Positions 52,643 to 61,813 are shown, numbered from the stretch's first letter. The stretch is 64,000 nt of DNA from Parabacteroides distasonis (GCA_015060925.1 SUXM01000008.1:1-64000), one strand, 5' to 3'. Numbers and translations are program-made. Notes: generated by a model not told the origin, from the sequence alone.

Positions 52643-55391
52643 AATACCAAGTTTGTCCATCCCTATAATTGCTGGATTTCCTCCATTTCAAATCTTGTAA
52701 TAAAGATGATTTTACAGCAATATTAAACGTATAAGATTTATAAGGACCTACAGGGACAAAGCTGGCACTCATCTGCCAACAGTGCATATCTCGTGTTATG
52801 TTACAAGTCATATAAGAGATCTTATGCGTATCAAAATCATACGTTGCATTGAAATCAAATTTCCAGTTCTTGGTAGGTTGGATATTTCCGTTAAAACCCA
52901 ATGCATGGGTTAGTTTATACTTATACTCCAGCTTATTCGGATCAAAATCACCATAACGCAATTGCATACTGTAATTGAACGACAAACTCCAAGGCACCTT
53001 TTGCACCAAATAGCCATACGAGTCTATATCCCCATCTTTTTTCTTTGGTTCTCTCAAACTTCTTCCATTTCTCTTAGGTTCTTCCCCATCTGCAAGTTGT
53101 TCCAATTGCGGGTCATTTGTCCCATCCTGTCCCAAAGAGGAACCATTTGACTTATCATCTTCATCCTTTCTTCCGAACCATTTAGTAAAAGTATCATTAT
53201 TAAAGGTATAAGAAAAACTAGTACCGGTTTGACGCAAACGCCCAAAACCTTTTCCTGCCTGCCAACGAGGAATATTCAAACGACGAACAGTCCCTGTCTT
53301 TTCATCATATCCATACGTATAGGTATCAAATGTACCATTTAAGTTCAACGTATAACTTTTAGAGAACTTAATACGCAATCCGACATTCAAATCACTCCAT
53401 TTGAAAGAATCAGCGGCCATATTATAACTCATACCCAACGACAACTTATCAATCAAGCTAATCTTACGTTCACCGGTAGAATCACGATCTGACTTAATCT
53501 TCATCTCAATATTATTATCCAATTGAAAACTCAAACTACCGGTCTTTCCTCTGGCTGCCGTACCGAACATTCCGTTCTCAAAGGGAGAATAGGTCACCCG
53601 CTGTTCTTTACCATATTGATCTTCATACACAACATCTTTCCAAAATCCAAAACGGGAATCTCCGAAATCGGGAGCATAACTCAATGAGACAGACGGTTCA
53701 AAACGATGACGTATCATCTGTACCTTATCTCCTAAAAAAGGCAATGGCTTATAAAATCCGTACAATGTAGTGGAAGCTGAAAGCGCAGCATTAAAATCAT
53801 AAACACGATAGAATCCATAGGTCGTATCCTGTGCAACGACCTGTTTCCTTTGCATATCATACCCCTTCTCAATCTTATTGGTGTACCAACGTTCCGTATA
53901 ATTCACTGACGGAGAAAGATTCAAATATTTAAACAAAGAGAAAGTTGCACTTACCGGTATTTGATGTTGCATAGCGTTTTTCCAATCCTTCACCAAACTG
54001 GACTTGAACAATAAATTCTCTTTTGTATCAATACTATTACGCAGATAACCATTATAACTCATTGAAATCTTTTCATACCAACGATCTTTACCGACCTTAT
54101 TCTTTCGCTTAAATGGATAGATACGGCTCATAGTGATCGTGATATCCGGCAAGGTCAAAGAGATGGTAGAGTCCTTTGAACGTTGATTGACGTTCATGGT
54201 CGCGGAAATCGTAAACGGATTATTTGGAAAACGTTGCGTGATGTTAATGCTGGAACCCTTTGTATTCTGGTTGGCATCAGCAAAACCTTGTGAACCGGGA
54301 TAGAAGCTATTCATATTATTACGGTCATAGCTACTGGTTGAGAAATTCACACTGGCAGAGAAAGATCGATAAGGATTTGCTTTTGGATCCTGGGTATGAG
54401 TCCAATTCAACTTAAAGTCTTTCGATTTACTATAATCCGGCAACCCCTTATCACCTAAACGAGTCACTAAATAAGAGGCATTAAAACTTCCTGAGTATTT
54501 ATAACGCTTCCGGTAGTTTGAACGAGCCGACACTCCCCAAGATCCTTTGGTATAGATTTCACCCGTCACCGCCAAATCCATATAATCACTTAATGCAAAA
54601 TAGTATCCTCCATCTCGCAAATAAAACCCACGTGTACTTTCATCTCCAAATGTTGGCATGATCACCCCGGATGAATAGGAATCAGAAAAGGGGAAGAAAC
54701 AGAAAGGCAAACCAATTGGATAAAGCGGCACATCTTCAAATACCATATAAACCGGGCCTGTCACAATATCTTTATTCGGACGAACCTTAGCCTTCGTCAT
54801 TTTGATATAAAAGTGTGGATGTTCATGCTCATCACAAGTCGTATATTGCCCTCCGACCATATTCAAGGCTTCACCCTCAGTCTTTTTCGTACGACCGGCC
54901 GTCACATATCCTTCTCCTTGTTGCGTTATCACATCGGTAATATAACCTTTCTTCGTACCGAAATTATACCGCATAGACTTTGATTCATACTGTTGCTGTC
55001 CATCAATGAAGACCGGATATCCAAATTCTTTACCTAATGAGTCCTTACCAAAAGTAGCATACACCAAACTACTATCCATATTCATCTCAATCCTCTCGGA
55101 TTGCAGTTGGATCTGTTGGTACTTAACATCACTTGCCCCATACAGGAAAGCCCAATTTGTACCGGTCATGACGATAGAGTCTTTTGCCTGGTAAGAGACG
55201 GGAGCTTCCAAACCATTTTTTTGGGGGACGGAATCCAATACAAGCGCACTATCCTTTCCTGCAGGCACAATCGTATCTCCTGCAACGACCAAAGTCGTGT
55301 CAGTCGGAGTAACCGATTCCTGTGCCTCAATCATCCAATTTCCGAAAAGGGAAAGCAACAAAATAAATAGGCATTTGTATTTCAAAAACAT
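52641..55391 (-). CDS. lptD: LptD-like LPS-assembly outer-membrane protein
   Basis: 916 residues with a signal peptide (about 1-23, to IEAQ). The N-terminal part (TGTNWAFLYGASDVKYQQIQLQSERIEMN, then GYVTAGRTKKTEGEALNMVGGQYTTCDEHEHPHFYIK) is the OstA-like beta-taco of Bacteroidetes LptD; the rest is a large beta-barrel of alternating aromatic strands ending in an aromatic residue (GQTWY). It inserts LPS into the outer leaflet. Preceded by an HD-domain gene 65 bp upstream in the same direction. An acidic, Asn/Gly-rich loop lies at about 720-765. Confidence 0.92.
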   Translation of the reverse strand: MFLKYKCLFILLLSLFGNWMIEAQESVTPTDTTLVVAGDTIVPAGKDSALVLDSVPQKNGLEAPVSYQAKDSIVMTGTNWAFLYGASDVKYQQIQLQSERIEMNMDSSLVYATFGKDSLGKEFGYPVFIDGQQQYESKSMRYNFGTKKGYITDVITQQGEGYVTAGRTKKTEGEALNMVGGQYTTCDEHEHPHFYIKMTKAKVRPNKDIVTGPVYMVFEDVPLYPIGLPFCFFPFSDSYSSGVIMPTFGDESTRGFYLRDGGYYFALSDYMDLAVTGEIYTKGSWGVSARSNYRKRYKYSGSFNASYLVTRLGDKGLPDYSKSKDFKLNWTHTQDPKANPYRSFSASVNFSTSSYDRNNMNSFYPGSQGFADANQNTKGSSINITQRFPNNPFTISATMNVNQRSKDSTISLTLPDITITMSRIYPFKRKNKVGKDRWYEKISMSYNGYLRNSIDTKENLLFKSSLVKDWKNAMQHQIPVSATFSLFKYLNLSPSVNYTERWYTNKIEKGYDMQRKQVVAQDTTYGFYRVYDFNAALSASTTLYGFYKPLPFLGDKVQMIRHRFEPSVSLSYAPDFGDSRFGFWKDVVYEDQYGKEQRVTYSPFENGMFGTAARGKTGSLSFQLDNNIEMKIKSDRDSTGERKISLIDKLSLGMSYNMAADSFKWSDLNVGLRIKFSKSYTLNLNGTFDTYTYGYDEKTGTVRRLNIPRWQAGKGFGRLRQTGTSFSYTFNNDTFTKWFGRKDEDDKSNGSSLGQDGTNDPQLEQLADGEEPKRNGRSLREPKKKDGDIDSYGYLVQKVPWSLSFNYSMQLRYGDFDPNKLEYKYKLTHALGFNGNIQPTKNWKFDFNATYDFDTHKISYMTCNITRDMHCWQMSASFVPVGPYKSYTFNIAVKSSLLQDLKWRKSSNYRDGQTWY

Positions 55392-55456
55392 TCTGTCGTT
55401 ATTTGCTGTGTATTACAGCGGGCAAATGTATAATAATTTAATGAGCCAAGCCCACT

Positions 55457-56002
55457 TTATTCCCCTAAAAAGCGTTTACACCAGTCGTCAAACTGCAGAA
55501 CAGTCTCATTTCCATACTTGGAAAGGCTTTGTCTTACCTTCTCTACAGGCTTTTCCTTATCCAATTTGGTTTTGCTAAAAAATTTATCGGCAAAACAGAT
55601 CAACTGTTCTTCCCATGTCTCCGGCCTGAAATCATCTCGATGAGGGAGTGGCAAATTACGCTCTTCTATCATGGCCAAAGAAAGTCCTGTACCTGTATGA
55701 CGTTCACAAACTCGAGCATGACGAGGATACCCTTCCGCACGCATCAGTTCAGCGCCCAAATATCCATGGCAAATATATTCAGCCTCACCATGGCAATCAA
55801 TACCGGGAGCATTACAACGGAAGATACCGATATCATGCAACATGGCAGCCTCCTCTATAAAGGATAAATCCAAATTCATCTCAGGATGCATACGTGCAAT
55901 GGCTAAAGCCTTGTCAGCCACCTTTCTGCTATGTGTCACTAAAATCCGGTAAGCATCCGATTCTACCGGATAATATTTGGCAATGATATCTAAAGGGTTC
56001 AT
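55457..56002 (-). CDS. HD-domain phosphohydrolase
   Basis: 181 residues. The HD pattern is AAMLHDIGIF (HD) with upstream His in VTHSRKVADKAL and downstream CHGYLGAELM and CERHTGTGLS: a full metal-binding set. Substrate is probably a nucleotide or cyclic nucleotide but cannot be named. Upstream of lptD, likely in one transcript. No signal peptide; cytoplasmic. Confidence 0.9.
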   Translation of the reverse strand: MNPLDIIAKYYPVESDAYRILVTHSRKVADKALAIARMHPEMNLDLSFIEEAAMLHDIGIFRCNAPGIDCHGEAEYICHGYLGAELMRAEGYPRHARVCERHTGTGLSLAMIEERNLPLPHRDDFRPETWEEQLICFADKFFSKTKLDKEKPVEKVRQSLSKYGNETVLQFDDWCKRFLGE

Positions 56003-56064
56003 CTTTTCTTCTTATTGTTGTGCAAAGATAAAAATTATCCGGAACCTCAAGGCATTCATATTTT

Positions 56065-56093
56065 AACAAAATTCACTAACAGACTTACAAAAT
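56065..56093 (+). promoter_or_regulatory. 29-bp putative operator before the winged-helix regulator
   Basis: Begins AACAAAATTCACTAAC and ends ACTTACAAAAT. It matches 27 of 29 bases of a motif upstream of both NVEALA operons (60298-60326 and 63774-63802). Internal ACTAACA/ACTTACA half-sites suggest dimer binding. It ends 16 bases before the -7 box of the regulator. Confidence 0.65.
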
Positions 56094-56109
56094 CCATCTT
56101 TTTCTTTTT

Positions 56110-56117
56110 TATCTTTG
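56110..56117 (+). promoter_or_regulatory. -7 box of the winged-helix regulator
   Basis: TATCTTTG, 24 bases before the start codon. The putative operator lies directly upstream, where a bound regulator could act on this promoter. Confidence 0.6.
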
Positions 56118-56141
56118 TGTTCCATCATGTAAATTTATTTT

Positions 56142-57173
56142 ATGAAAACACAGAAACGAACTCTCTATACTCTTTACGTAAGTATTGGTATCTTTTTACT
56201 TTCAATTTGTATTTTCCAAATAAATCAATTCAATAAAAAAACACAAAAGATTATCGAACAAGTTTTCTTACAAGCAATCGATAAAGATCTGTTCGAACGG
56301 TTAAATGCTTCAAAAGCAAATCTTATACGAGTATCCGGAGAAATCAACCAAACACAAGAAGCGACAACCGGCATTCAAATTCGATCTGCGACTTGTGACT
56401 CCATCATTCCTTACAACCGAGATGTAACAAGGGAAAAAATCCTTTTGGATAATCGTTATATCGATCAAACAATGACCCGTTTTGTAAACCCCATCCAACC
56501 GGAATCATTAGAAAAACGTTTCACATTTCTATTAGATAGCTTTGGGATAAAAGCACAAACTGCTATTACTTACTATGACAAAAAAGAGGGGAAAAGATAC
56601 CACAGCCATTCCGATATGTATCTCTACACCTCTTCTTTCCATTCAAATGTGATTTCTTTAGGGATAGAAAAAGAGATGGAGGTACAGGGATTTGTCCGTT
56701 TTACCCCATGCTGGTTATTTCAACCTATAGGAAAACACATCTTCTATAGTTTAATATTCTTTGGATTGTTTATATTATTCATAATAGATTTTCAATTGGC
56801 TATATCCAAACGAATGATAACCAAATACAGAAGTCAAAAACAACCAATCCAACCTCGAATCATATTACAGCCCAATGGTTGTTATCAAATAGGAACGATT
56901 CTTTTAAACACTCATAACGGAATATTGACAACTCCAAAACAGAGTTTAAATATAGGTAAACGACAGGAATATATTTTACTAAAAGCTTTTTTAGAAGCAC
57001 CTCATTTCCAATTATCACGTGAAAAGGTTTATTCGATTTTGAAAAAAGCAGACGAAAAATATTCAAATCAAGTTAATATGGTTATCAGCCGCCTCCGTAA
57101 ATTATTGGAAGACGACCCAAACATCAAACTTGAACTCCTCAACGAAGAGGTTTATCGGTTATCTTGTGTTTAA
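56142..57173 (+). CDS. Membrane-anchored winged-helix transcriptional regulator
   Basis: 343 residues. Membrane helices at about 9-27 (YTLYVSIGIFLLSICIF) and 202-222 (SLIFFGLFILFIIDF) flank a periplasmic domain of about 175 residues without a family I know. The cytoplasmic C-terminus (RQEYILLKAFLEAPHFQLSREKVY ... QVNMVISRLRKLLEDDPNIKLE) is an OmpR-type winged helix. It would sense something outside and bind DNA directly, in the manner of ToxR/CadC but with the DNA-binding end C-terminal. It faces the NVEALA / propeller array, converging with its last gene (15-base overlap). A 58-base remnant of its 3' end lies inside that array. Confidence 0.85.
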   Translation: MKTQKRTLYTLYVSIGIFLLSICIFQINQFNKKTQKIIEQVFLQAIDKDLFERLNASKANLIRVSGEINQTQEATTGIQIRSATCDSIIPYNRDVTREKILLDNRYIDQTMTRFVNPIQPESLEKRFTFLLDSFGIKAQTAITYYDKKEGKRYHSHSDMYLYTSSFHSNVISLGIEKEMEVQGFVRFTPCWLFQPIGKHIFYSLIFFGLFILFIIDFQLAISKRMITKYRSQKQPIQPRIILQPNGCYQIGTILLNTHNGILTTPKQSLNIGKRQEYILLKAFLEAPHFQLSREKVYSILKKADEKYSNQVNMVISRLRKLLEDDPNIKLELLNEEVYRLSCV

Positions 57174-57710
57174 TACCTGTTTTATAAAAAGTTCCTTTAT
57201 TGCCTCCTTTTGAACCGGATTTCCGACAACAAGTACCTTGTTTTCTTTATCCAACAAAAAGGTTTGAAATCGTGTGTCAGTCGGAAAATGGTTCAATCTG
57301 TTTAATTTCCCTTTAGTATCAAGAACTACCGGATAATCAAAACGGTTTTCCCTTAAAATTTCTTCCATTCGGGAAACGTTTCTCACATCCAAAATAAATA
57401 AGAAAGATATGTTATGATTTGTTACCGAATCCAATACTGGGATCATCTTTTTCCATTTAGATAACTGTAATTTACAACTTAAACAATCCAACGAGTCAAC
57501 ATAAACAAACGTCTTAAACGGTCTATTCAAATAGGAATAATCTATCGTATCAACAGCATATTTCGTAAAGATTAAATCTTTCGGAATCTTAATTTTTTTC
57601 CCTTGCCATTCCCTCAAGATTGAGGGTATATCTGCCGGTTTATCCGAACAAGAAAGGATAATGAAAACCAAACAAAAACAACAAGCGATAAATCGAATAT
57701 ATCTTTTCAT
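57159..57710 (-). CDS. Thioredoxin-like lipoprotein with CxxC
   Basis: 183 residues. The lipobox IILSC gives Cys21 as lipid anchor. YVDSLDCLSCKLQLSKW (about 73-89) is a thioredoxin-fold active-site position with CLSC; FDYPVVLDTKGKLNRLNHFPTDTRFQTFLLDKENKVL has the cis-Pro-like and strand pattern of TlpA-type proteins. Predicted periplasmic thiol-disulfide protein. It overlaps the membrane thioredoxin-like gene by four bases (translational coupling) and its 3' end overlaps the convergent regulator gene. Redox activity on the cysteine-rich peptides of this locus is my inference. Confidence 0.82.
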   Translation of the reverse strand: MKRYIRFIACCFCLVFIILSCSDKPADIPSILREWQGKKIKIPKDLIFTKYAVDTIDYSYLNRPFKTFVYVDSLDCLSCKLQLSKWKKMIPVLDSVTNHNISFLFILDVRNVSRMEEILRENRFDYPVVLDTKGKLNRLNHFPTDTRFQTFLLDKENKVLVVGNPVQKEAIKELFIKQVLNTR

Positions 57711-58330
57711 TTAAAAAAATATTTTTCTACAAGTTTCAAATAGTTATCAGATAATAAGACATTTGTTTTATCTACGATAATTAATTTATCTATGATTCGA
57801 TTATCTGATAGCATAAAAGCCATTGCATAATCATTATATTCCGGAAAGATATCCAAGTCACGATCAATCCGAAAAACTTCCAATCCTATCGCATTTTCTT
57901 GTAAAAAAGATTGATAACTCCTATGATTTTGAAATTTTCCAATAACAATCACCTGTTCTTTCCCAATTCTACCAGCAAGTTCACTCACTTTTTTCAAGAA
58001 AGGCAAGGAACATACTGTACAACTTTGTTCCGAAAAATAATAGATCAACTTAGGATTTTCAGAAAGTAATTTTCCTAAACTTATACTGTCTTTATTCTCT
58101 TTATACAGAAGAATATCTTTTACGATTTTTCCTTCTGCAAAATACTGCAATTTCGATATAACAGCTAAATTCTCTATTACATACTGTTTTTCAGCATCTA
58201 ATTCTTGTAACTTCTCTATTTGTTGATTTTTCTCTTTGACTAAATGTTGGTTCTTTATTGAGAAATAACTTAAAAATATTGCCAGTAATACAAAAATCAC
58301 CGGCAAAAAATGATTCGAAAGACTCTTCAT
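57707..58330 (-). CDS. Membrane-anchored thioredoxin-like protein with CxxC
   Basis: 207 residues from the ATG at 58330, chosen because it begins the membrane anchor (HFLPVIFVLLAIFLSYFSI, about 6-24) and lies 14 bases after the propeller stop, as the downstream ORFs do in the two sister copies. A coiled-coil-like stretch follows, then YYFSEQSCTVCSLPFLKKV (about 100-118) with the CTVC active site. Probably a periplasmic thiol oxidoreductase or reductant partner. The downstream lipoprotein thioredoxin overlaps its end by four bases. Confidence 0.8.
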   Translation of the reverse strand: MKSLSNHFLPVIFVLLAIFLSYFSIKNQHLVKEKNQQIEKLQELDAEKQYVIENLAVISKLQYFAEGKIVKDILLYKENKDSISLGKLLSENPKLIYYFSEQSCTVCSLPFLKKVSELAGRIGKEQVIVIGKFQNHRSYQSFLQENAIGLEVFRIDRDLDIFPEYNDYAMAFMLSDNRIIDKLIIVDKTNVLLSDNYLKLVEKYFFK

Positions 58331-58343
58331 AATCACTCTCTTT

Positions 58344-59549
58344 TTAAAACTCTTTGACTTTGATACGCAATAAAACCGGATTGTCATCCTCCTTTAAGGT
58401 CGTACACATCTTGACCAAATCCGGATATTTTGATTTAAACTCTGCACGGCGAGGTTCTGACAAGTTGGACATATACTTCCGATACCCCTCTATCAAATAC
58501 GATGGCTCCACCTCCCACAAAATATCCCCGTTATCACTGTTGTGAGGTAGCAATCTAAAAGTAAGAGGAAAGATATTTCCTTTAAAAAACATATCATCTT
58601 CCAGTTTACGAGCTGAAATAGTTTTTCCTGTATTTTTTGAATACAACGTAATATATGCTTGATAATATTTATTGTGAGAGCCTATATACAAGTAATGTTC
58701 TGCTAATCCAAAAGAAGTTAAACATATATAATCATCTAAACTTGACAACTTCTTTATCATTACATCATGTTCATCTGATAAATCAAATAATTCTTCCGGA
58801 ATCTGCTTGTTTCCATAATTAACATAATAAAAAGGACGAACATTTTCATTTTGTATTTCAAAAATAGTATCCCTATAAGGATAATTTAAATAATAAGAAT
58901 TATCGTAAAAGATTAAAGATCTTAAATTTATACGATTCGAACTAATTTTTACTTCATTCTCTTTACGCTTAAAAAAACGAGCTTCAACAACACCTTCATC
59001 ATTCATCTGATTTAATAAAGTAAAACCTTTTCTGTCAGAACCAAAATTATATACAAGATAAGAACTATCCTTTCTTTCTAAAAACTCTTTCACCTGTTGC
59101 TCTATCTTATATTCCTTAAAAAATCGTCCCTGTTTGTCATACTTTATCAATTTAAAATTGGTTGCTATAACCACATATTCATCCGTTACCAAAAAATCTG
59201 TGATATCGATATACTCGCCCGGTCCATAACCTCTCTGAGATATTTTACGGCAAAATTGTCCGGAAGAATTAAATACTAACAACTTTGAATCCATCAACGA
59301 CCGAGTTGAGTGAATATAATATAAACTATCTGCATAAACGATACGATTTACATCACTGATTAAACTTTCATCCGTAGTTTCCAATGGGATAAACTCTATC
59401 GTATCCACAAATTGGGAGAATTTCAGCTTATCCACTAAACTGGATTCAAAATCAATTGTAATTAAATCTTTATTTCGTAGAGATTCGGTTTGTTCCTCTT
59501 TACAAGCAAACAGAATCAACCCAATAAGTAAAAAAATAGATTTTTTCAT
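58344..59549 (-). CDS. Six-bladed beta-propeller lipoprotein, copy 1
   Basis: 401 residues from the ATG at 59549, matching the starts of its two paralogues. Lipobox LILFAC places Cys at about 16. Then SLRNKDLITIDFESSLVDKLKFSQFVDTIEFIPLETTDES, the typical opening of the six-bladed beta-propeller family (DUF5128/DUF4934 type), and four to six propeller blades (ISQRGYGPGEYIDITDF is a blade core). The last about 70 residues are nearly identical in all three copies. Family members are outer-surface or periplasmic lipoproteins found with NVEALA peptides; a ligand is not known. The two thioredoxin-like genes follow in the same operon. Confidence 0.87.
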   Translation of the reverse strand: MKKSIFLLIGLILFACKEEQTESLRNKDLITIDFESSLVDKLKFSQFVDTIEFIPLETTDESLISDVNRIVYADSLYYIHSTRSLMDSKLLVFNSSGQFCRKISQRGYGPGEYIDITDFLVTDEYVVIATNFKLIKYDKQGRFFKEYKIEQQVKEFLERKDSSYLVYNFGSDRKGFTLLNQMNDEGVVEARFFKRKENEVKISSNRINLRSLIFYDNSYYLNYPYRDTIFEIQNENVRPFYYVNYGNKQIPEELFDLSDEHDVMIKKLSSLDDYICLTSFGLAEHYLYIGSHNKYYQAYITLYSKNTGKTISARKLEDDMFFKGNIFPLTFRLLPHNSDNGDILWEVEPSYLIEGYRKYMSNLSEPRRAEFKSKYPDLVKMCTTLKEDDNPVLLRIKVKEF

Positions 59550-59567
59550 TTTAAGTATAGAATTTAT

Positions 59568-59608
59568 AAAGACAATATATACCCAATCATTGAGCATATA
59601 CTGTCTTT
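59568..59608 (-). terminator. Hairpin between NVEALA peptide and propeller, copy 1
   Basis: Arms AAAGACA / TGTCTTT extended by about ten further pairs with two mismatches. The equivalent in the second block (63044-63084) is an almost perfect 20-bp stem. Partial termination or RNA processing here would make more peptide than propeller transcript. Confidence 0.6.
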
Positions 59609-59618
59609 AAGTTAAAAA

Positions 59619-59879
59619 TCAACAAGGAACTTGTTCTTGAACATGACAAACCACATTTCCACCAACCAATACACAAATAGAACAATTACCTTGATATCTC
59701 ATTTCAAAACCTTGACAAATCATACAATGGGAAGTTTCTCCACTTGCCAACGCCTCCATATTTTCTAAAGTCAAATCAGACAAATCCACTTCATTTCTAC
59801 TTTGATACACATTCCAACCGGCTGTTAAAGCCATCATGATGACACTCAATGCTACTCCTATTCTTTTCTTTGTTTTCAT
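59619..59879 (-). CDS. NVEALA-type peptide with six cysteines, copy 1
   Basis: 86 residues. MKTKKRIGVALSVIMMALTAGW is a signal or membrane segment; LSDLTLENMEALASGE (about 34-49) is a variant of the NVEALA motif and resembles a double-glycine-type leader end. The predicted mature part has six Cys as two CxxC pairs (CMIC, CSIC) and two single Cys, then ends in Cys. NVEALA proteins are Bacteroidales-specific small exported proteins of unknown function. A sister copy at 63095-63355 differs mainly in the MRYQGN stretch between the CxxC pairs. Confidence 0.85.
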   Translation of the reverse strand: MKTKKRIGVALSVIMMALTAGWNVYQSRNEVDLSDLTLENMEALASGETSHCMICQGFEMRYQGNCSICVLVGGNVVCHVQEQVPC

Positions 59880-59999
59880 ATCTATTCTTTTTAATTTGTT
59901 TTTTATAATTCATAATCAACAACTACATCTGTTTTTCATAAACTTATCTACTTCCTTTCTTAGTTCCACCTCCTTCCCTTTTATCTTTTAATTTCTTTT

Positions 60000-60230
60000 T
60001 TATCTTAAAGGCCCTACCACATAAGCCACTTTTGCATCTGTTCTCGGACAATCCACATCTCCAAATCCATAACAATAATAGATACCATTATCGCCTTCAC
60101 CTTGTGCCAATGCTTCTACATTTTCCAATGTCAAATCTGAAAGTAACTTTCTATCCTCATAACCTTTCCCTATATTAAAAAGGATAGCTCCTACAACTAA
60201 TAAAATCAATAAAACAAGTTTCTTTTTCAT
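60000..60230 (-). CDS. NVEALA-type peptide, two cysteines, copy 1
   Basis: 76 residues. MKKKLVLLILLVVGAILFNIGKG is a signal segment; LSDLTLENVEALAQGE (about 34-49) is the NVEALA motif itself. The tail has two Cys (YYCYGFGDVDCP) and ends VAYVVGPLR. The amino-acid sequence is identical to the copy at 63476-63706. First gene of its operon; the putative operator lies 68-96 bases upstream. Probably exported and cleaved after GE; function unknown. Confidence 0.87.
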   Translation of the reverse strand: MKKKLVLLILLVVGAILFNIGKGYEDRKLLSDLTLENVEALAQGEGDNGIYYCYGFGDVDCPRTDAKVAYVVGPLR

Positions 60231-60297
60231 AATTTTTTACATTTAAAAATCTACACAAAAGTCTTATCAATCTCCCATATAAACGCTTTCACGCACT

Positions 60298-60326
60298 AAC
60301 AAAATCCACTAACAGACTAACAAAAT
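60298..60326 (-). promoter_or_regulatory. 29-bp putative operator before NVEALA operon 1
   Basis: AACAAAATCCACTAAC ... ACTAACAAAAT on the plus strand, identical to 63774-63802 and 27 of 29 to 56065-56093. Relative to transcription the motif is reversed compared with the regulator gene. Confidence 0.65.
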
Positions 60327-60337
60327 AAAAACAACCA

Positions 60338-60395
60338 GAAGACGACCCAAACATCAAACTTGAACTCCTCAACGAAGAGGTTTATCGGTTATCTT
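60338..60395 (+). pseudogene. Remnant of the regulator gene's 3' end
   Basis: 58 bases identical to 57108-57165, the last codons of the winged-helix regulator (encoding DDPNIKLELLNEEVYRLS). It marks the edge of a tandem duplication of the locus in which the rest of the regulator and the thioredoxin-like genes were lost. Confidence 0.9.
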
Positions 60396-60486
60396 ATTTA
60401 AAATAATCAATGCATATTTCTTTGTAAACTCTCTTATCCAATCGCCAAATAATTTTTACTTCCAGGTCTGTCGCAAAATATCTCAT
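60394..60486 (-). CDS. 30-residue ORF after propeller copy 2
   Basis: Encodes a product starting MRYFATDLEVKIIWRLDK; its sister at 61705-61800 differs at a few positions. The start is 13 bases after the propeller stop with the same spacing sequence seen before the membrane thioredoxin gene at 58330. It may be a real small protein or the collapsed remains of a longer gene lost in duplication. I recognise no family. Confidence 0.4.
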   Translation of the reverse strand: MRYFATDLEVKIIWRLDKRVYKEICIDYFK

Positions 60487-60499
60487 AATCACTCTCTTT

Positions 60500-61708
60500 T
60501 TAAAACTCTTTGACTTTGATACGCAATAAAACCGGATTGTCATCCTCTTTTAAGGTCGTACACATCTTGACCAAATCCGGATATTTTGATTTAAACTCTG
60601 CACGGCGAGGTTCTGACAAGTTGGACATATACTTCCGATACCCCTCTATCAAATACGATGGTTCCACCTCCCACAAAATATCCCCATTATCACTGTTGTG
60701 AGGAAGCTTTTTTCGATTTATTGGTAAAATCATCCCTTTTAAATACAAATCATCTTCTATTTTACGAGTAGAGATGGACTTTCCTGTTTTTCGAGAATAT
60801 AAAGTCAAAAAATGTTGATAAATTTTGTTTGTTGAATTTACATACATATAATGACCAGCCACACCAAATGAGTTTATAAAAAGATAATCATTTAATTTTG
60901 CTAACTTCTCATCTATAACCTTATAATGGTCTGATAACTCAAACATATCCGGTATCGCTTTATCCCCATAATCGATATAGAACAAAGGCTTTACCTTTTC
61001 ATCTTCTATTTGAAAAATTGTATCACTAAATGGATGATTAAAATAATAGATATTATTCCAGGATTCCAAACCTCTCCAATGTATACGGAAATCATTGATT
61101 CTTGCTTCTGATTCATTTCGTTGAAAAAAACGTTTTTCTACTTTTCCATCATCATTCATTTTAAACAAAAAATTCAAATCATTTGACCTTGTTCTAAAAA
61201 CAAAAGCAAAAAAAGTCGTATCATTAATAGGAATAAACTCTTTTACCTGACTTTTAAGTTCTATTTTACTTTCTTTTATAAATTGCCCCAACTTATCATA
61301 GCTTATAAATTTAAAATAAGAGATCACATTTATTCGTTCTTTTGTCAAAAGAAAATCTTCAAAATCATTATACTCTCCAGGCCCATTTCCCCTTTTATTT
61401 AATCCCCACAAAAACTTTCCTTTCTTATCAAACACAAATAAATTGGCATTTTGCATTCCTCGGGTTACCCGTATATAATACTTTTCATCATCATAAATAA
61501 TACGTTGTATCTCCCCTATCAAATTCTCATCCGTTGTTTCCAATGGGATAAACTCTATCGTATCCACAAATTGGGAGAATTTCAGCTTATCCACCAAACT
61601 GGACTCAAAGTCGATTGTAATTAAATCTTTATTTCGCAAAGAATCGGTTTGTTCCTTTTTACAAGCAAACAGAATCAACCCTATAAGTAAAAAAATAGTT
61701 TTTTTCAT
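60500..61708 (-). CDS. Six-bladed beta-propeller lipoprotein, copy 2
   Basis: 402 residues. Lipobox LILFAC with Cys16, then KKEQTDSLRNKDLITI and the FIPLETTDENLI blade opening. NKRGNGPGEYNDFEDF is the blade core equivalent to that in copy 1. Residues about 60-330 differ widely from copy 1 and moderately from copy 3, while both ends are nearly identical. Its start overlaps the stop of the 31-residue ORF upstream by four bases (ATGA), implying coupled translation within one long operon that begins with the NVEALA pair at 63.4-63.7 kb. Confidence 0.87.
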   Translation of the reverse strand: MKKTIFLLIGLILFACKKEQTDSLRNKDLITIDFESSLVDKLKFSQFVDTIEFIPLETTDENLIGEIQRIIYDDEKYYIRVTRGMQNANLFVFDKKGKFLWGLNKRGNGPGEYNDFEDFLLTKERINVISYFKFISYDKLGQFIKESKIELKSQVKEFIPINDTTFFAFVFRTRSNDLNFLFKMNDDGKVEKRFFQRNESEARINDFRIHWRGLESWNNIYYFNHPFSDTIFQIEDEKVKPLFYIDYGDKAIPDMFELSDHYKVIDEKLAKLNDYLFINSFGVAGHYMYVNSTNKIYQHFLTLYSRKTGKSISTRKIEDDLYLKGMILPINRKKLPHNSDNGDILWEVEPSYLIEGYRKYMSNLSEPRRAEFKSKYPDLVKMCTTLKEDDNPVLLRIKVKEF

Positions 61709-61800
61709 TTTAAGATAAAATCAATGCATATTTCTTTGTAAACTCTCTTATCCAATCGCCAAATAATTTTTACTTCCAGGTCTGTCGAAAAATATCTCAT
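61705..61800 (-). CDS. 31-residue ORF between propeller copies 3 and 2
   Basis: Encodes MRYFSTDLEVKIIWRLDK and a short tail. The stop overlaps the next propeller start (ATGA). The start is 13 bases after propeller copy 3. Conservation of a second copy at 60394-60486 and the coupled stop favour translation, but the duplication is recent, so conservation is weak evidence. Confidence 0.45.
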   Translation of the reverse strand: MRYFSTDLEVKIIWRLDKRVYKEICIDFILK

Positions 61801-61813
61801 AATCACTCTCTTT

